A stretch of 25,102 nucleotides of DNA. Source: a virus. Where the stretch lies: IMG/VR virus record IMGVR_UViG_3300048837_000333, positions 1 to 25,102 of that record. One strand, written 5' to 3'. Below are positions 11,396 through 19,817 of the stretch, piece after piece (position 1 is the stretch's first letter; every line of letters begins with the position of its first letter). A model generated the notes under the pieces. The model did not search any database, was not told where the DNA came from, and was given only the letters and a program-made list of their open reading frames with translations. The translations under genes were made by a program, and so were the position numbers.

Positions 11396-11695
11396 ATGCA
11401 AGTAACTATTAACTACCATGATGACTCCGCACTAACAGTGGAAGAAGTAGTAAATCTAGCCCATCAAAATTATGGTAAATCTGCGCGAGTAGAGGTACGC
11501 GCAGATAGCCCTGCGCCACACGACCTAATTTACTTTGCCTTACAGCAGATAGTTACTCACCGACAGCTTTCCTTATTATATGATAATAAGTATACTTATG
11601 CTACTGGACTTAAGGAGTTAAGATCAGAAGTTTTATTAAAGTTAACTGAGTTACTGGATTCTGTAATTATAGACAATGAGTCAAGAGTAGTGTAA
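11396..11695 (+). CDS. Hypothetical protein, 99 aa, first gene of the helicase-primase block
   Basis: The protein begins MQVTINYHDDSALTVEEVVN. A beta-strand start with an acidic helix is followed by helical segments (HDLIYFALQQIVTHRQLSLL and LKELRSEVLLKLTELLDS). No motif is recognised. AGAGGA sits at 11384-11389 before the ATG. The stop overlaps the helicase start (TAATG), so it is translated with the helicase. A helper role, such as a helicase loader, is conceivable from context but not shown by sequence. Confidence 0.8.
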   Translation: MQVTINYHDDSALTVEEVVNLAHQNYGKSARVEVRADSPAPHDLIYFALQQIVTHRQLSLLYDNKYTYATGLKELRSEVLLKLTELLDSVIIDNESRVV

Positions 11696-13065
11696 TGGAT
11701 GTTTCAGCAATTGTATTAAACAAACTGTTGCTAGAGTCCAATCTTGAAGTATGGTCCAAACTAAAGTTATCCTTTCTAGATCCAGCATACACTTCTTTAT
11801 ATAGTAGTATTTCTAGGCACTACGAGAAATACAATACTCTTCCTTCCTTTGAAGAGCTAGACTTAGTTTGTAGGGAGGGTGCTAGTCAGAAAACTTTAGC
11901 AATTATTCGTCTTATTGATGAACCTGATATTGACGCAACCGTTGCGATGGATGCGTTGATAGACCAGTATACACAAGATCTGACCCTAGGGATGTTAGAT
12001 AAGTTTGTAGACAAAATAACTGTCTATGACACTGACGAAATTAAATCAAATCTGTCAAACATCGTAATGAAACTGGACGAGAAGACACTTACCACAGAGG
12101 GTGTCTATAGTATGGCAGATATTATGTTGTTTAAAGAAGCAGATGAAATATCTAAGGATAGAGCGTTTCTTGGTATAAATAACATGTTCGACAGCGTTCT
12201 TAATGGTGTAGCCCGTGAGGAGCTAATTCTTATTGGGGGAGAGCGCGGTTCTGGTAAGTCGATCACAGCCTGTAACGTCGGCGCCAATCAGTACGAGAGT
12301 GGCAACTCTACAGTAATCTTCACCATTGAAATGCTTGCTAGAGAAATGACAGAACGAACCCAAGCTATTTTGGCGGAGGTTCCGTATCTAGAGCTGCGCA
12401 ACGGCACATTATCTAATGAGGATTGGTTGAAGGTTGTTAAATCCAGGGCTGGAATGTTTCAAAATTCTGATGACTTAGTGGACGAATACTTAGTACATAG
12501 AAACAGATTTAAGTTTGAACAAGACCTAGTTCGCTCCAAGAGCCTAAAAGAGGACAATCAGATTATTATTATTGATAATAGATCTTTAACAATTTCTGCT
12601 ATTGATTTACATTTAGGTAAACTAAAGGCGAGATTCGGGGATAAGTTTAAAGTAGCTGTAGTGGACTACCTAAATCAGATTGTGCATGGAAATCATGATA
12701 ATAGTGGCGGTCAATATGACTGGAAAGTACAGATAGAAATATCTAAAGGACTCAAAGATCTGGCAAGAAAGCACGGCATAGTTATATACTGCCCCTATCA
12801 GATTGATTCTTCTGGAGAAGCCAGATTTGCTAAAGGTATTCTAGATGCGGCAGACATTGCCATGCTAATGAAGCCTGGAAAGAAAGAAGAAGGTATAATT
12901 AATTTTGAGACTACTAAGATTCGCGGAGGTCCTCCGATGCATTTTAGCAGTAAAATTGATTGGACGTCTCTTAGAATTTATCCGGAAAACGTTTCGGCTC
13001 CACCAAAACCAGAAAAAACAAGTAAAAAAGACAAATCAGGCGAGACTGACATACCATGGAATTAA
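11695..13065 (+). CDS. Replicative DNA helicase, DnaB/gp41-type, 456 aa
   Basis: This is a RecA-fold hexameric helicase that would unwind DNA 5'-3' at the fork. Walker A is LIGGERGSGKSITA (about residues 180-193). Motif H1a-like FTIEMLAREMTERTQA follows. Walker B is FKVAVVDYLNQI (about 320-331), and the switch and arginine region lies in GLKDLARKHGIVIYCPYQ, then FETTKIRGG near residue 405. The N-terminal 120 residues look like a DnaB-type N-terminal domain (EEYNT-type helices: YEKYNTLPSFEELD). The last 25 residues are a charged Lys/Pro-rich tail. Length is normal. It overlaps the primase gene by ten bases, as expected for interacting partners. It matches the T5 D6 position. Confidence 0.92.
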   Translation: MDVSAIVLNKLLLESNLEVWSKLKLSFLDPAYTSLYSSISRHYEKYNTLPSFEELDLVCREGASQKTLAIIRLIDEPDIDATVAMDALIDQYTQDLTLGMLDKFVDKITVYDTDEIKSNLSNIVMKLDEKTLTTEGVYSMADIMLFKEADEISKDRAFLGINNMFDSVLNGVAREELILIGGERGSGKSITACNVGANQYESGNSTVIFTIEMLAREMTERTQAILAEVPYLELRNGTLSNEDWLKVVKSRAGMFQNSDDLVDEYLVHRNRFKFEQDLVRSKSLKEDNQIIIIDNRSLTISAIDLHLGKLKARFGDKFKVAVVDYLNQIVHGNHDNSGGQYDWKVQIEISKGLKDLARKHGIVIYCPYQIDSSGEARFAKGILDAADIAMLMKPGKKEEGIINFETTKIRGGPPMHFSSKIDWTSLRIYPENVSAPPKPEKTSKKDKSGETDIPWN

Positions 13066-13931
13066 CACCAGTAGCTAAACTACTTCAGGCTAAAGGTATA
13101 CCCTTTAGTTCCTCTGGTAGAGACTATGTAATTAAGTGCCTAAACCCCAAACACGACGACTCCAACCCGTCTTTTAGGGTCGATAAGGTTTCAGGGCTGG
13201 CGCATTGCTTTGCTTGTGGGTATAAACGTAACCTGTTTAAGCACTTTGGTGTTTTTTCAGCAGCTTTAGTCCCTGTAAAAGTAGAAAAACTAAAAGAAAA
13301 GATACAGGAGATAGTGTCAGGCACCGCCAAAGAAGTGAGTTTGCCCAAAGGCGCAGTACCTTATACACAATCTTTTAGAGGTATATCAGCTGCTACGTAT
13401 AAACACTTTGGAGCGTTTTATACTCATGAGGATGATGCGTACGAAAATAGAATAGTTATACCCATTAAAGATATAACTGATAAAACCATAGCTTTTATTG
13501 CACGACATGTCGATAGAAATACAGAGCCCAGATACAAAGTATTTCCAGCTAAAACACCTCTGCCCTGTTATCCTGCTATAGTACCAAATACCCATACGAT
13601 AGTCCTGGTCGAGGGTATCTTTGACATGATGAACCTATACGATAAAGGTCTAACAAATTCAGTTTCTATCTTTGGCGCTAATAATCTAACTAATACTGCG
13701 CAGTATAAAATGTTAGCATATAAAGCGCAAGGCATTCATACAGTATACCTATTAATGGATGGAGACGATCCAGGAAGGGCTGCAGCAGCAGAGCTAAAAC
13801 CAGTCTTAGAGAGTTTAAACTTAAAAACACACATAGTCGAACTGGAAGAAGGTCAGGATCCGGGTGGACTATCCAAGAAAGAGGTAGATGTGTTAAATAG
13901 GATGATAAATGGCAAAAGTAGCGATAATTGA
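13056..13931 (+). CDS. DNA primase, DnaG/TOPRIM-type, 291 aa
   Basis: The enzyme would make RNA primers for lagging-strand synthesis. The N-terminal zinc-binding domain is visible as CLNPKHDDSNPSF and HCFACG (residues about 28-60). It follows the CHC2 pattern with two extra residues between the first Cys and His compared with DnaG. The TOPRIM domain has the catalytic Glu in TIVLVEGIFDMMNLY (about 180-195) and the metal-binding aspartates in YLLMDGDDPGRAAA (about 228-241). It lacks a C-terminal helicase-interaction domain, so it is short, like other phage primases. It overlaps both the helicase gene (10 bases) and the polymerase gene (23 bases). Confidence 0.93.
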   Translation: MELTPVAKLLQAKGIPFSSSGRDYVIKCLNPKHDDSNPSFRVDKVSGLAHCFACGYKRNLFKHFGVFSAALVPVKVEKLKEKIQEIVSGTAKEVSLPKGAVPYTQSFRGISAATYKHFGAFYTHEDDAYENRIVIPIKDITDKTIAFIARHVDRNTEPRYKVFPAKTPLPCYPAIVPNTHTIVLVEGIFDMMNLYDKGLTNSVSIFGANNLTNTAQYKMLAYKAQGIHTVYLLMDGDDPGRAAAAELKPVLESLNLKTHIVELEEGQDPGGLSKKEVDVLNRMINGKSSDN

Positions 13932-15626
13932 TAAAGCCCCCTCTAGAAACGACTATTCGAAGTATTTTGACTTTGAATTTGATTTGTACCACATGTCTAG
14001 CATTCCAGTGCAAAAGTTACTCAAAAAAGACATTGATTTAGAAGTCTATCTAGAAGAGTATGGCTATGTTATATGCGTAGGTTCTGAGGCTTCTAAAGAG
14101 TATGCAGGCGTCACGAAGGTGACCGACTATGCTGGTCAGCTGGTACGAGAAAAGTTTATCTGCATTCCTAACCCTGCAGTGCTTATCTTCAAACCTGAGG
14201 GTAAGGCAGAATTTGATAGAGCCGTAGACAAGGTTAAAAAGTATGTATCCGGAGAAGTTAAAGATGGTGTTAAATTTGGCGATTTTAAGGGCATTGATAA
14301 TGGAGATGAAGCCTATAACTTTTTACTACAGGCGCTCGAAGACGAAGGCTCAGTAGTTGCTCTAGATACTGAAACTACGGCCCTATATCCTAGGGACGGA
14401 TATGTTTTAGGTTTATGTATATCATATAAACCTGGACAGGGTAGATATATTCTATCTGACGTACTTGAAGATAGACACATGGAGTTGATACAGAAAATTG
14501 TGGATACTAAAGAAATAGTATTTCACAATATGAAGTTCGACTACAAAATGATTGAGTATCACTTTGGTATTCGGTTTAGAGACGACCACGTGCATGACAC
14601 AATGGTTATGCACTACATTCTAGACGAGAACTCCTCCCACGGTCTTAAGCCTCTAGCTATTAAATATACCAGTTATGGGGACTATGATACTGAGTTGTCG
14701 GAATTTATAGATAACTACTGTAGGCTGCACAGCGTATTACGTGATGACTTTACTTGGGACTTAATTCCTTTTGAAATTATCTCTATATATGCTAGTATTG
14801 ACCCTGCAGCCACTTTAGAAATATTCTTTAAATTTAAGCCGCTTATTGACGGCAATGCTAAATTTAAGAAAGTGTATTATAATATTCTAAGGCCTGGAAC
14901 ATTGTTTCTCCACAGAATGGAAGAGCACGGTATTCCGATCAGCAAGGAGAGGATGATAGGTGCTGAAGGCTACTTGGACAGGACTATCGAAGAAGCTAGA
15001 AATTTACTTTATACTTTCGATGAAGTAAAGCAGTTTGAAAAAGACAGCGGGGTTATATTTAATCCTAACTCAGTACAGCAACTTCGAGTTCTTCTATTTG
15101 ACTATCTAAAACTTCCACATCCAGGAAAGCGTACTAAAACTGGAGCACTCTCTACAGATGCAGAAGTTTTGCAGGAATTAGAGCATTTACACGAGCTTCC
15201 GAGAGCTCTGTTAAATATACGCCAGCTAACCAAAATTAAGAACACCTATGTCACGAAGATTCTAGCCGAGCTAGATCGTGATGGTAGAATCAGAACGAAT
15301 TTTAATCTGATATTTACCACATCAGGTAGACTTTCTAGTTCCGGTAAATTTAACGCACAACAAATTATACGTGACGATCCTATTATTAAAGGGTGTATAG
15401 TAGCTCCAAAAGGCTATAAAGTCGTCTCACAGGATTTACAAACAGGCGAAATGTATTATGCGGCTGTATTGTCGGGAGACAAAGAGTTGCAAAAAGTGTT
15501 TATCGAAGGAGGAGACTTCCACTCTTCGATTGCAAAAATGGTTTTTAACCTTAATTGTGTTGTAGAAGCCGTAAAAGAAATCTTTCCGGCTATGAGGCAA
15601 TCAGCCAAGGCAATCTCATTTGGGAT
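13909..15626 (+). CDS. DNA polymerase (family A, D9-like), 5' exon
   Basis: This exon encodes about 573 of the 765 residues of the joined polymerase. A 3'-5' proofreading exonuclease is seen at VVALDTETTAL (about residue 150), FHNMKFDYKM (about 205) and a later ASIDPAATLE. The polymerase part begins with TSGRLSSSGKFNAQQI (about 470). Motif A is VVSQDLQTGEMYYAAV (about 505), where Asp is kept but the usual SQIEL is SQDLQ-like. Motif B starts RQSAKAISFGI (about 563) and is cut by the intron after the second base of the Ile codon. Without splicing, translation would end at TAG 15646-15648 after six intron-encoded residues. The exon joins 16084-16663. Confidence 0.93.
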
Positions 15627-15644
15627 TAACCTACAAAGGTCCCG

Positions 15645-15792
15645 CTAGTAAGTGATTACTAGGTAATAAACTCGCTCAATTGCTGGAACCCCTATTATTA
15701 AGTTAAGGGCAATCAGCAGCCAGAGTTGCCAGGAATGGCTTCAAATGGTTCAGAGACTGACAGTACTTCCAGAACGGAAGTAGCTGCGATAC
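15645..15792 (+). repeat. 148-base block shared exactly with the helicase intron (copy 1)
   Basis: This block is identical, base for base as I read it, to 17858-18005. It covers P2 through P7.1 of the ribozyme core. A second shared piece, TATAACACGGCGAGTATCT, follows in both introns (P3' region). Confidence 0.95.
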
Positions 15793-15907
15793 CTAAAAAT
15801 ACTCTTGAAACTTATATGGCACAGGTGTATAGTATACCTACGCCATGAAAATTTTGGGAGAGGTATAACACGGCGAGTATCTCTCCCTACACAACAAAGT
15901 AGGGTTT

Positions 15908-15985
15908 ATGACTATAGAATATACAAAATATTTGGAATTAAAGCAGCAAGGCTTAACAAGAGCTAAAATTGCGAAGTATATTTAG
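15908..15985 (+). pseudogene. 25-codon remnant of a homing endonuclease in the polymerase intron
   Basis: ATG 15908 opens MTIEYTKYLELKQQGLTRAK, then IAKYI and a TAG stop. It resembles the N-terminus of the LAGLIDADG protein in the helicase intron (MNELTKEVFLNLREQGLTFK). It lies at the same place in the intron, between P8 and the S element. No LAGLIDADG motif is left. I read it as a decayed endonuclease gene; it could also be a coincidental short frame. Confidence 0.6.
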
Positions 15986-16083
15986 ATAGAAAATACGTCT
16001 TATACGATCGTATAGTGGTCAATAGTATAAGGCAAAAGAGATAAAGGTATAGTCCATCCCGATAGTAATATCGGAATACGATG

Positions 16084-16663
16084 TTTGTACGGTTCCGGGC
16101 CACAAAAGGTATCGGACACAGTTTCAAAAGCTACCGGAGAGTACTACGGAATAGATAGGGCCAAGGACGATATTAACGCATACTTTACTAAGTTTAAGAA
16201 GTTAAAGGCTTGGTTAAATAGTCGTAAAAAGTTTATAGAAGAGAACGGTTACACATATTCGTTCTTTGGACGTAAGCGTAGACTATTAAATGTATTCTCA
16301 CAAGACAAGGGTATTGCAGCACATGAAGTTCGTTCAGGAATTAACTCTGAAATTCAGTCTGTTTGTAGTGATATCAATCTACTAGGAGCAATGGATACTG
16401 AACAGGAGATTAGGTCCAGGGGACTTGATGCCGCTATAGTAATGCTAGTACACGACTCTATTGTTGGTATAGTTAGAGAAGACTGTGTAGAAGAATACTG
16501 TGAAATTCTAAAACGTAATACTCAGAAAGACAGAGGTTGTTCTATTCCAGGCTGCCCTATCGGAGTAGATCAAGAGGTTGGCGATGACTATTCGTTCGGA
16601 AAATTTGACAAATTCTATAAGCTTGATGGAAATATCCTATCCCGTCTTCTTCCTAGGAAATAA
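16084..16663 (+). CDS. DNA polymerase (family A, D9-like), 3' exon
   Basis: Exon 2 supplies the last 192 residues. It starts with the rest of the O-helix (the T completing Ile, then LYGSGPQKVSD). The fingers follow (YFTKFKKLKAWLNSRKKFIE, YSFFGRKRRLLNV). Motif C is AIVMLVHDSIVGIV near residue 690 of the joined protein, where the Asp is kept but the usual following Glu is Ser. The joined protein is 765 residues, somewhat shorter than T5 polymerase (about 855). It copies the phage genome 5'-3'. Because the intron separates motif A from motif C, splicing is required for activity. The following gene starts inside its end. Confidence 0.93.
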
Positions 16664-17147
16664 GAAGCCTACGACGGTTGATGGGGTAACTTTCTATCAC
16701 TATCTTTATGAAAAAGATGAAGTTGTTCGAGAAGTAATAAAGATAGTAGACGACAAGAACGTACCTGGAGATTCTATAGGACTGCGCAGGCTTCGGTTAA
16801 AAGCCGAAGGCGGCGCAGACTTATATGTTATGGGTACTGCCATTTATTTACTCAATAATTTAGTAAAACACGCAGCTAGTGGTAAGTGGTATATCGACAA
16901 CTCTGGAAAGGTATTTACCTATAAAAAGACCACCAGAGTTAGTCTAGAGTTTAGAAAAATAACAAAAATAATAAGAAACAGTGCCGGTGGATATATTTTA
17001 GAAGTTGATGGCATACCTGCTAGGTTTAAGACTCTGTACGAACCTTTAGAAGGCGAAAGATATGCTGGAATATTAAAATATGGTCTGGGCTACATTCTAT
17101 ATGGGCTGTATGATAGAGTGTATGATAATACTTGGAGAATGATATGA
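16626..17147 (+). CDS. Hypothetical protein, 173 aa, between polymerase and D10-like helicase
   Basis: The protein beginning MEISYPVFFLGNKKPTTVDG is mixed alpha/beta with basic patches (GLRRLRLKAEGGADLYVMG, FTYKKTTRVSLEFRKITKII) and a strand-rich middle. No domain is recognised. Two starts are possible. ATG 16626 gives a natural-looking N-terminus. ATG 16584 has AAGAGG six bases upstream but would add 14 residues that mirror the overlapping polymerase frame. I prefer 16626 with moderate confidence. The TGA stop overlaps the next gene's ATG. A replication link is suggested only by position. Confidence 0.7.
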   Translation: MEISYPVFFLGNKKPTTVDGVTFYHYLYEKDEVVREVIKIVDDKNVPGDSIGLRRLRLKAEGGADLYVMGTAIYLLNNLVKHAASGKWYIDNSGKVFTYKKTTRVSLEFRKITKIIRNSAGGYILEVDGIPARFKTLYEPLEGERYAGILKYGLGYILYGLYDRVYDNTWRMI

Positions 17148-17485
17148 GAACTATTATAGCAGGTTCTAGGCATATCACAGACTATAATAAGCTGCTGATA
17201 GCTATTGACAAAGTTAGCTGGCTTATCGAGTGTGTACTGTCAGGAGCAGCCAGGGGTACGGATAAGCTAGGTGAAATGTACGCATTGGAAAATAATATAC
17301 CATTAGAAATATACCCTGCTAAGTGGGACTTCTATGGTAAAGCTGCAGGTAGGGTACGAAACGTTCTAATGGCTGAAAGGGCTGATGCACTTATAGCTCT
17401 GTGGGATGGGGTTAGTCCAGGCACTGGAAATATGATAGATGAAGCACGAAAACGTAAACTAAAAATACATGTAGAGTTTGTATAA
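17144..17485 (+). CDS. YspA/DUF2493-type SLOG-family protein, 113 aa
   Basis: The order TIIAGSRHITDY, CVLSGAARGTDKLGEMYA, YPAKWDFYGKAAGRVRNVLM, ADALIALWDG and SPGTGNMIDEA is the signature of the DUF2493 (YspA) family. It belongs to the SLOG superfamily of Rossmann-like nucleotide or nucleotide-derivative binders, related to DprA and lysine decarboxylase-like proteins. The length is normal. ATG 17144 is chosen: GGAG lies six bases upstream and the ATGA overlap couples it to the gene before. Its stop overlaps the helicase start (TAATG). Phages commonly carry such proteins; a nucleotide-sensing role is an inference. Confidence 0.88.
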   Translation: MRTIIAGSRHITDYNKLLIAIDKVSWLIECVLSGAARGTDKLGEMYALENNIPLEIYPAKWDFYGKAAGRVRNVLMAERADALIALWDGVSPGTGNMIDEARKRKLKIHVEFV

Positions 17486-17838
17486 TGCCAAAAGCAGTAA
17501 TATCTGATCGAATATATTTAACTCCTAGGGACAAGGATCATCACAATGTTATAGTAAAGGAACTAACATATAAAATAGCCACTAAAGTACCAGTACGCGG
17601 TGGTAGTATGCGTACAGCTATAGAAATAATTAAGAACTATAAACTCTATGCTGGTGGTATTATCTCTATGCCGCAAGGGCGGCTGGACTTAATTCCTGAT
17701 GATTATGAGATTGTGGATAAACGCATAATTAATCCTATGCCATTTCCCGACCCACTGATTCCTTTAAGACCGCAACAACAAGAAGTATACGATAAGGTTG
17801 AGGATTCCTGCTTCATCAACGCTCTAGTAGGCTGGGGT
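17485..17838 (+). CDS. SF2 DNA helicase (T5 D10-like), 5' exon
   Basis: Exon 1 gives 118 residues. A basic N-terminal domain (MPKAVISDRIYLTPRDKDHH and onward) leads to a Q-motif-like IPLRPQQQEVYDKV. It then ends within the Walker A motif at INALVGWG. Read straight on, the frame runs nine codons into the intron (SLKSCPPSK) and stops at 17866-17868. Joined to 18861, the motif becomes ALVGWGKTFTAL, a complete helicase motif I. The start ATG overlaps the previous stop. The joined protein has 433 residues, close to T5 D10, a DNA helicase with branch-migration activity. Confidence 0.92.
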
Positions 17839-17857
17839 AGCCTTAAGTCTTGCCCTC

Positions 17858-18005
17858 CTAGTAAGTGATTACTAGGTAATAAACTCGCTCAATTGCTGGA
17901 ACCCCTATTATTAAGTTAAGGGCAATCAGCAGCCAGAGTTGCCAGGAATGGCTTCAAATGGTTCAGAGACTGACAGTACTTCCAGAACGGAAGTAGCTGC
18001 GATAC
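17858..18005 (+). repeat. 148-base block shared exactly with the polymerase intron (copy 2)
   Basis: This is an exact copy of 15645-15792. The sequence diverges at once on both sides: the guide sequence upstream differs to fit another exon, and the region beyond P7.1 is shorter here (about 10 bases before the shared P3' piece against about 75). Confidence 0.95.
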
Positions 18006-18068
18006 TAAATTTAGTATAACACGGCGAGTATCTTATATATTATTCAAAACCACATATGGGAATATATC

Positions 18069-18839
18069 ATGAACGAACTGACCAAAGAAGTATTTCTTAA
18101 CTTAAGAGAACAAGGACTAACTTTTAAACAAATAGGAGAGCTTTACAATCTAACAGAACGTCAGGTTAATTACAGAACAGTAAATAAATGGAAGCTAAAT
18201 TACTCTAGGAAAAAGAAGTTAAATGAATCTTTCTTTAGTAGTAATACAAAAGCGGCTTACTACTGGGCAGGTATGCTTGCCGCTGACGGTTGGATAGAAG
18301 CTGATAGAAATAGAGTGGGACTAGCTTTGCAGAGTCAAGACGTGGACCATCTGTATAAATTTAAGCTAGCTATTTCCTCTGAGCACGATATTTGTGCTTT
18401 TATGGACGGTACTGCCAACAGAATACGTTTTAATAGCATTAAAATGGTTGAAGATCTAGAAAATATCTTCAATATAACCTCTAATAAAACCTTTACGTAT
18501 TCTATGCCGCTATTTGAGGAGAATTACTTAATGCTCGAATTTCTTCGTGGTTATATAGATGGAGATGGCCATCTGGAAAAAACTGCTTCTGGAAGGGTTG
18601 CGTTACATCTGTGTTCTGCTAATGAGAAGTTTCTACAAGAGTTTAAAGATATTTGTGAGTTTCTACTGGAAAGATGTATTGCTCAAAATATTAGTCTAAA
18701 GGTTAACAAAAAAGGTCAGGTATACAGCATACGGCTAAACTTAGATGATAGCAGAGACATGCTCAAGCTATTGTACGCAAATTCTACAGAAAAAACTAGG
18801 TTAAGTAGAAAGTATGCTATTGCGTTAAATGTGTTATAA
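18069..18839 (+). CDS. LAGLIDADG homing endonuclease inside the helicase intron, 256 aa
   Basis: The protein would cut an intron-less helicase gene so that repair copies the intron into it. An N-terminal HTH (VFLNLREQGLTFKQIGELYN, about residues 9-40) is followed by two LAGLIDADG motifs. These are YYWAGMLAADGWIE (about 61-74, catalytic Asp kept) and LRGYIDGDGHLE (about 160-171, catalytic Asp kept). Two motifs in one chain imply a monomeric enzyme. The ATG has only a weak GGGA upstream. The stop TAA touches the intron's S element, so the gene fills a ribozyme loop without disturbing the core. Confidence 0.93.
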   Translation: MNELTKEVFLNLREQGLTFKQIGELYNLTERQVNYRTVNKWKLNYSRKKKLNESFFSSNTKAAYYWAGMLAADGWIEADRNRVGLALQSQDVDHLYKFKLAISSEHDICAFMDGTANRIRFNSIKMVEDLENIFNITSNKTFTYSMPLFEENYLMLEFLRGYIDGDGHLEKTASGRVALHLCSANEKFLQEFKDICEFLLERCIAQNISLKVNKKGQVYSIRLNLDDSRDMLKLLYANSTEKTRLSRKYAIALNVL

Positions 18840-18860
18840 GATAAAGGTATAGTCCATAAG

Positions 18861-19808
18861 AAGACGTTTACAGCTTTGCATATTGCTAGAAAGCTCGGTC
18901 AAAAGACATTAGTGGTTACACATACCACTATGTTGAGGGATCAATGGATTGAAGAAATAAAAGAACTGTTTGGCATGGATGCCGGAATTATTGGATCGGG
19001 TAATTTCGACATAGAGCCTACTATTGTAGTAGGTAACGTACAAACAGTAACGAAGAAAATACAGGAACTTAGAAAAGAGTTTGGTCTAATCATCTTAGAT
19101 GAGGCCCACCATACTCCTGCTAGTACATTTAGTAGTATCGTAGATGCCATGCATGCTAGATATCGTATAGGCCTTAGCGGTACTATGTTGCGAAAAGATG
19201 GCAAGCATGTACTCTTTAAAGATTATTTTGGCGATATAGTCTTTAAGCCACCACAGAGTCACACTCTGAATCCAGAAGTTGTGTTAGTAAAAACTGGAGT
19301 GATGTTGTCTCCGGGTGATACCTGGGCAACTAAAATTAACAAGTTGTTATACGATCCAGACTACCAAGAATACGTGTCCGTAATAGCTAAAACACAAATA
19401 GCTAAAGGCCATAAAGTTTTGATAGTAGCAGATCGTATTGAGTTTCTTCAACAAGTAAAGGAGTACTTAGGTGAAACGTGTGTGCTGGTTACTGGCGAAA
19501 CAACCTTGGAAGAAAGAGGAAGAATTACAGAACAACTCGAAACCGGAGAAAAAACGGCAATTGCCGGCTCTCGTCAGATCTTTTCCGAAGGAATCTCAGT
19601 AAATATTCTAAGTTGTGTAATTCTGGCTAGCCCTATTTCTAGTGTTGTACTACTAGAACAGATTATAGGTCGTATAATGCGCAAACATCCAAACAAACTA
19701 GATCCGGTAGTTATAGATCTACAGTTTTCTGGTTACTCGGATAAGAAGCAAAACAATGCTAGACTAGCCTTCTATTTAGAAAAAGGCTGGGATATAAAAA
19801 GCGTCTAA
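18861..19808 (+). CDS. SF2 DNA helicase (T5 D10-like), 3' exon
   Basis: Exon 2 starts with the KT of Walker A (KTFTALHIARKL). It continues with motif Ia (TLVVTHTTMLRDQW), motif II LIILDEAHHTPA (DEAH, about residue 197 of the joined protein) and motif III RIGLSGTML. In the second RecA domain come KVLIVADRIEFLQ, VTGETTLEERG (motif IV/V region), AGSRQIFSEGISV and motif VI EQIIGRIMRKHP. All motifs needed for ATP-driven DNA translocation are present after splicing. The UvsW/RecG-like type of activity is inferred from T5 D10. A strong promoter lies ten bases after the stop. Confidence 0.93.
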   Translation, partial: KTFTALHIARKLGQKTLVVTHTTMLRDQWIEEIKELFGMDAGIIGSGNFDIEPTIVVGNVQTVTKKIQELRKEFGLIILDEAHHTPASTFSSIVDAMHARYRIGLSGTMLRKDGKHVLFKDYFGDIVFKPPQSHTLNPEVVLVKTGVMLSPGDTWATKINKLLYDPDYQEYVSVIAKTQIAKGHKVLIVADRIEFLQQVKEYLGETCVLVTGETTLEERGRITEQLETGEKTAIAGSRQIFSEGISVNILSCVILASPISSVVLLEQIIGRIMRKHPNKLDPVVIDLQFSGYSDKKQNNARLAFYLEKGWDIKSV

Positions 19809-19817
19809 ATTTTCAAC

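Larger units (their letters stand above)
15627..16083 (+). mobile_element. Group I intron (IA-type) in the DNA polymerase gene, 457 nt
   Basis: The 5' exon end GGGAT pairs with GTCCC (15639-15643), with U.G at the splice site (P1). Exon 2 TTTGTA pairs with TACAAA (15632-15637) as P10, and the last base is G16083. Core parts include P2 (CTAGTAA-GTGA-TTACTAG, a GNRA loop), P3 ACTCGC/GCGAGT and P4 GCTG/CAGC. P6 is AGCC/GGCT. The P7 R element is GGTTCAGAGACTGACAG (15748-) and the S element GATAAAGGTATAGTCC near 16040. P7.1 is TACTTCC/GGAAGTA and the P9 hairpin CCGATA-GTAA-TATCGG. P7.1 placed between P7 and P3' is typical of subgroup IA. Joined exons read FGILYGSG. Confidence 0.95.
17839..18860 (+). 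mobile_element. Group I intron (IA-type) in the helicase gene, 1022 nt, with LAGLIDADG gene
   Basis: The 5' exon end GGGGT pairs with GCCCT (17852-17856), with U.G at the splice site (P1). Exon 2 AAGAC pairs with GTCTT (P10, 17846-17850), and the last base is G18860. The block 17858-18005 (P2 to P7.1) is identical to that of the polymerase intron, and TATAACACGGCGAGTATCT (P3') recurs. The S element GATAAAGGTATAGTCC lies just after the endonuclease stop. A P9 hairpin like that of the other intron is missing, so the 3' end is very short. The endonuclease gene lies between P3'/P8 and the S element. Confidence 0.95.

Noticed and set aside
16578-16625. Earlier start for the protein after the polymerase
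   Set aside because: The extra residues only mirror the overlapping polymerase frame. The upstream AAGAGG keeps ATG 16584 possible, but ATG 16626 gives the more natural N-terminus.
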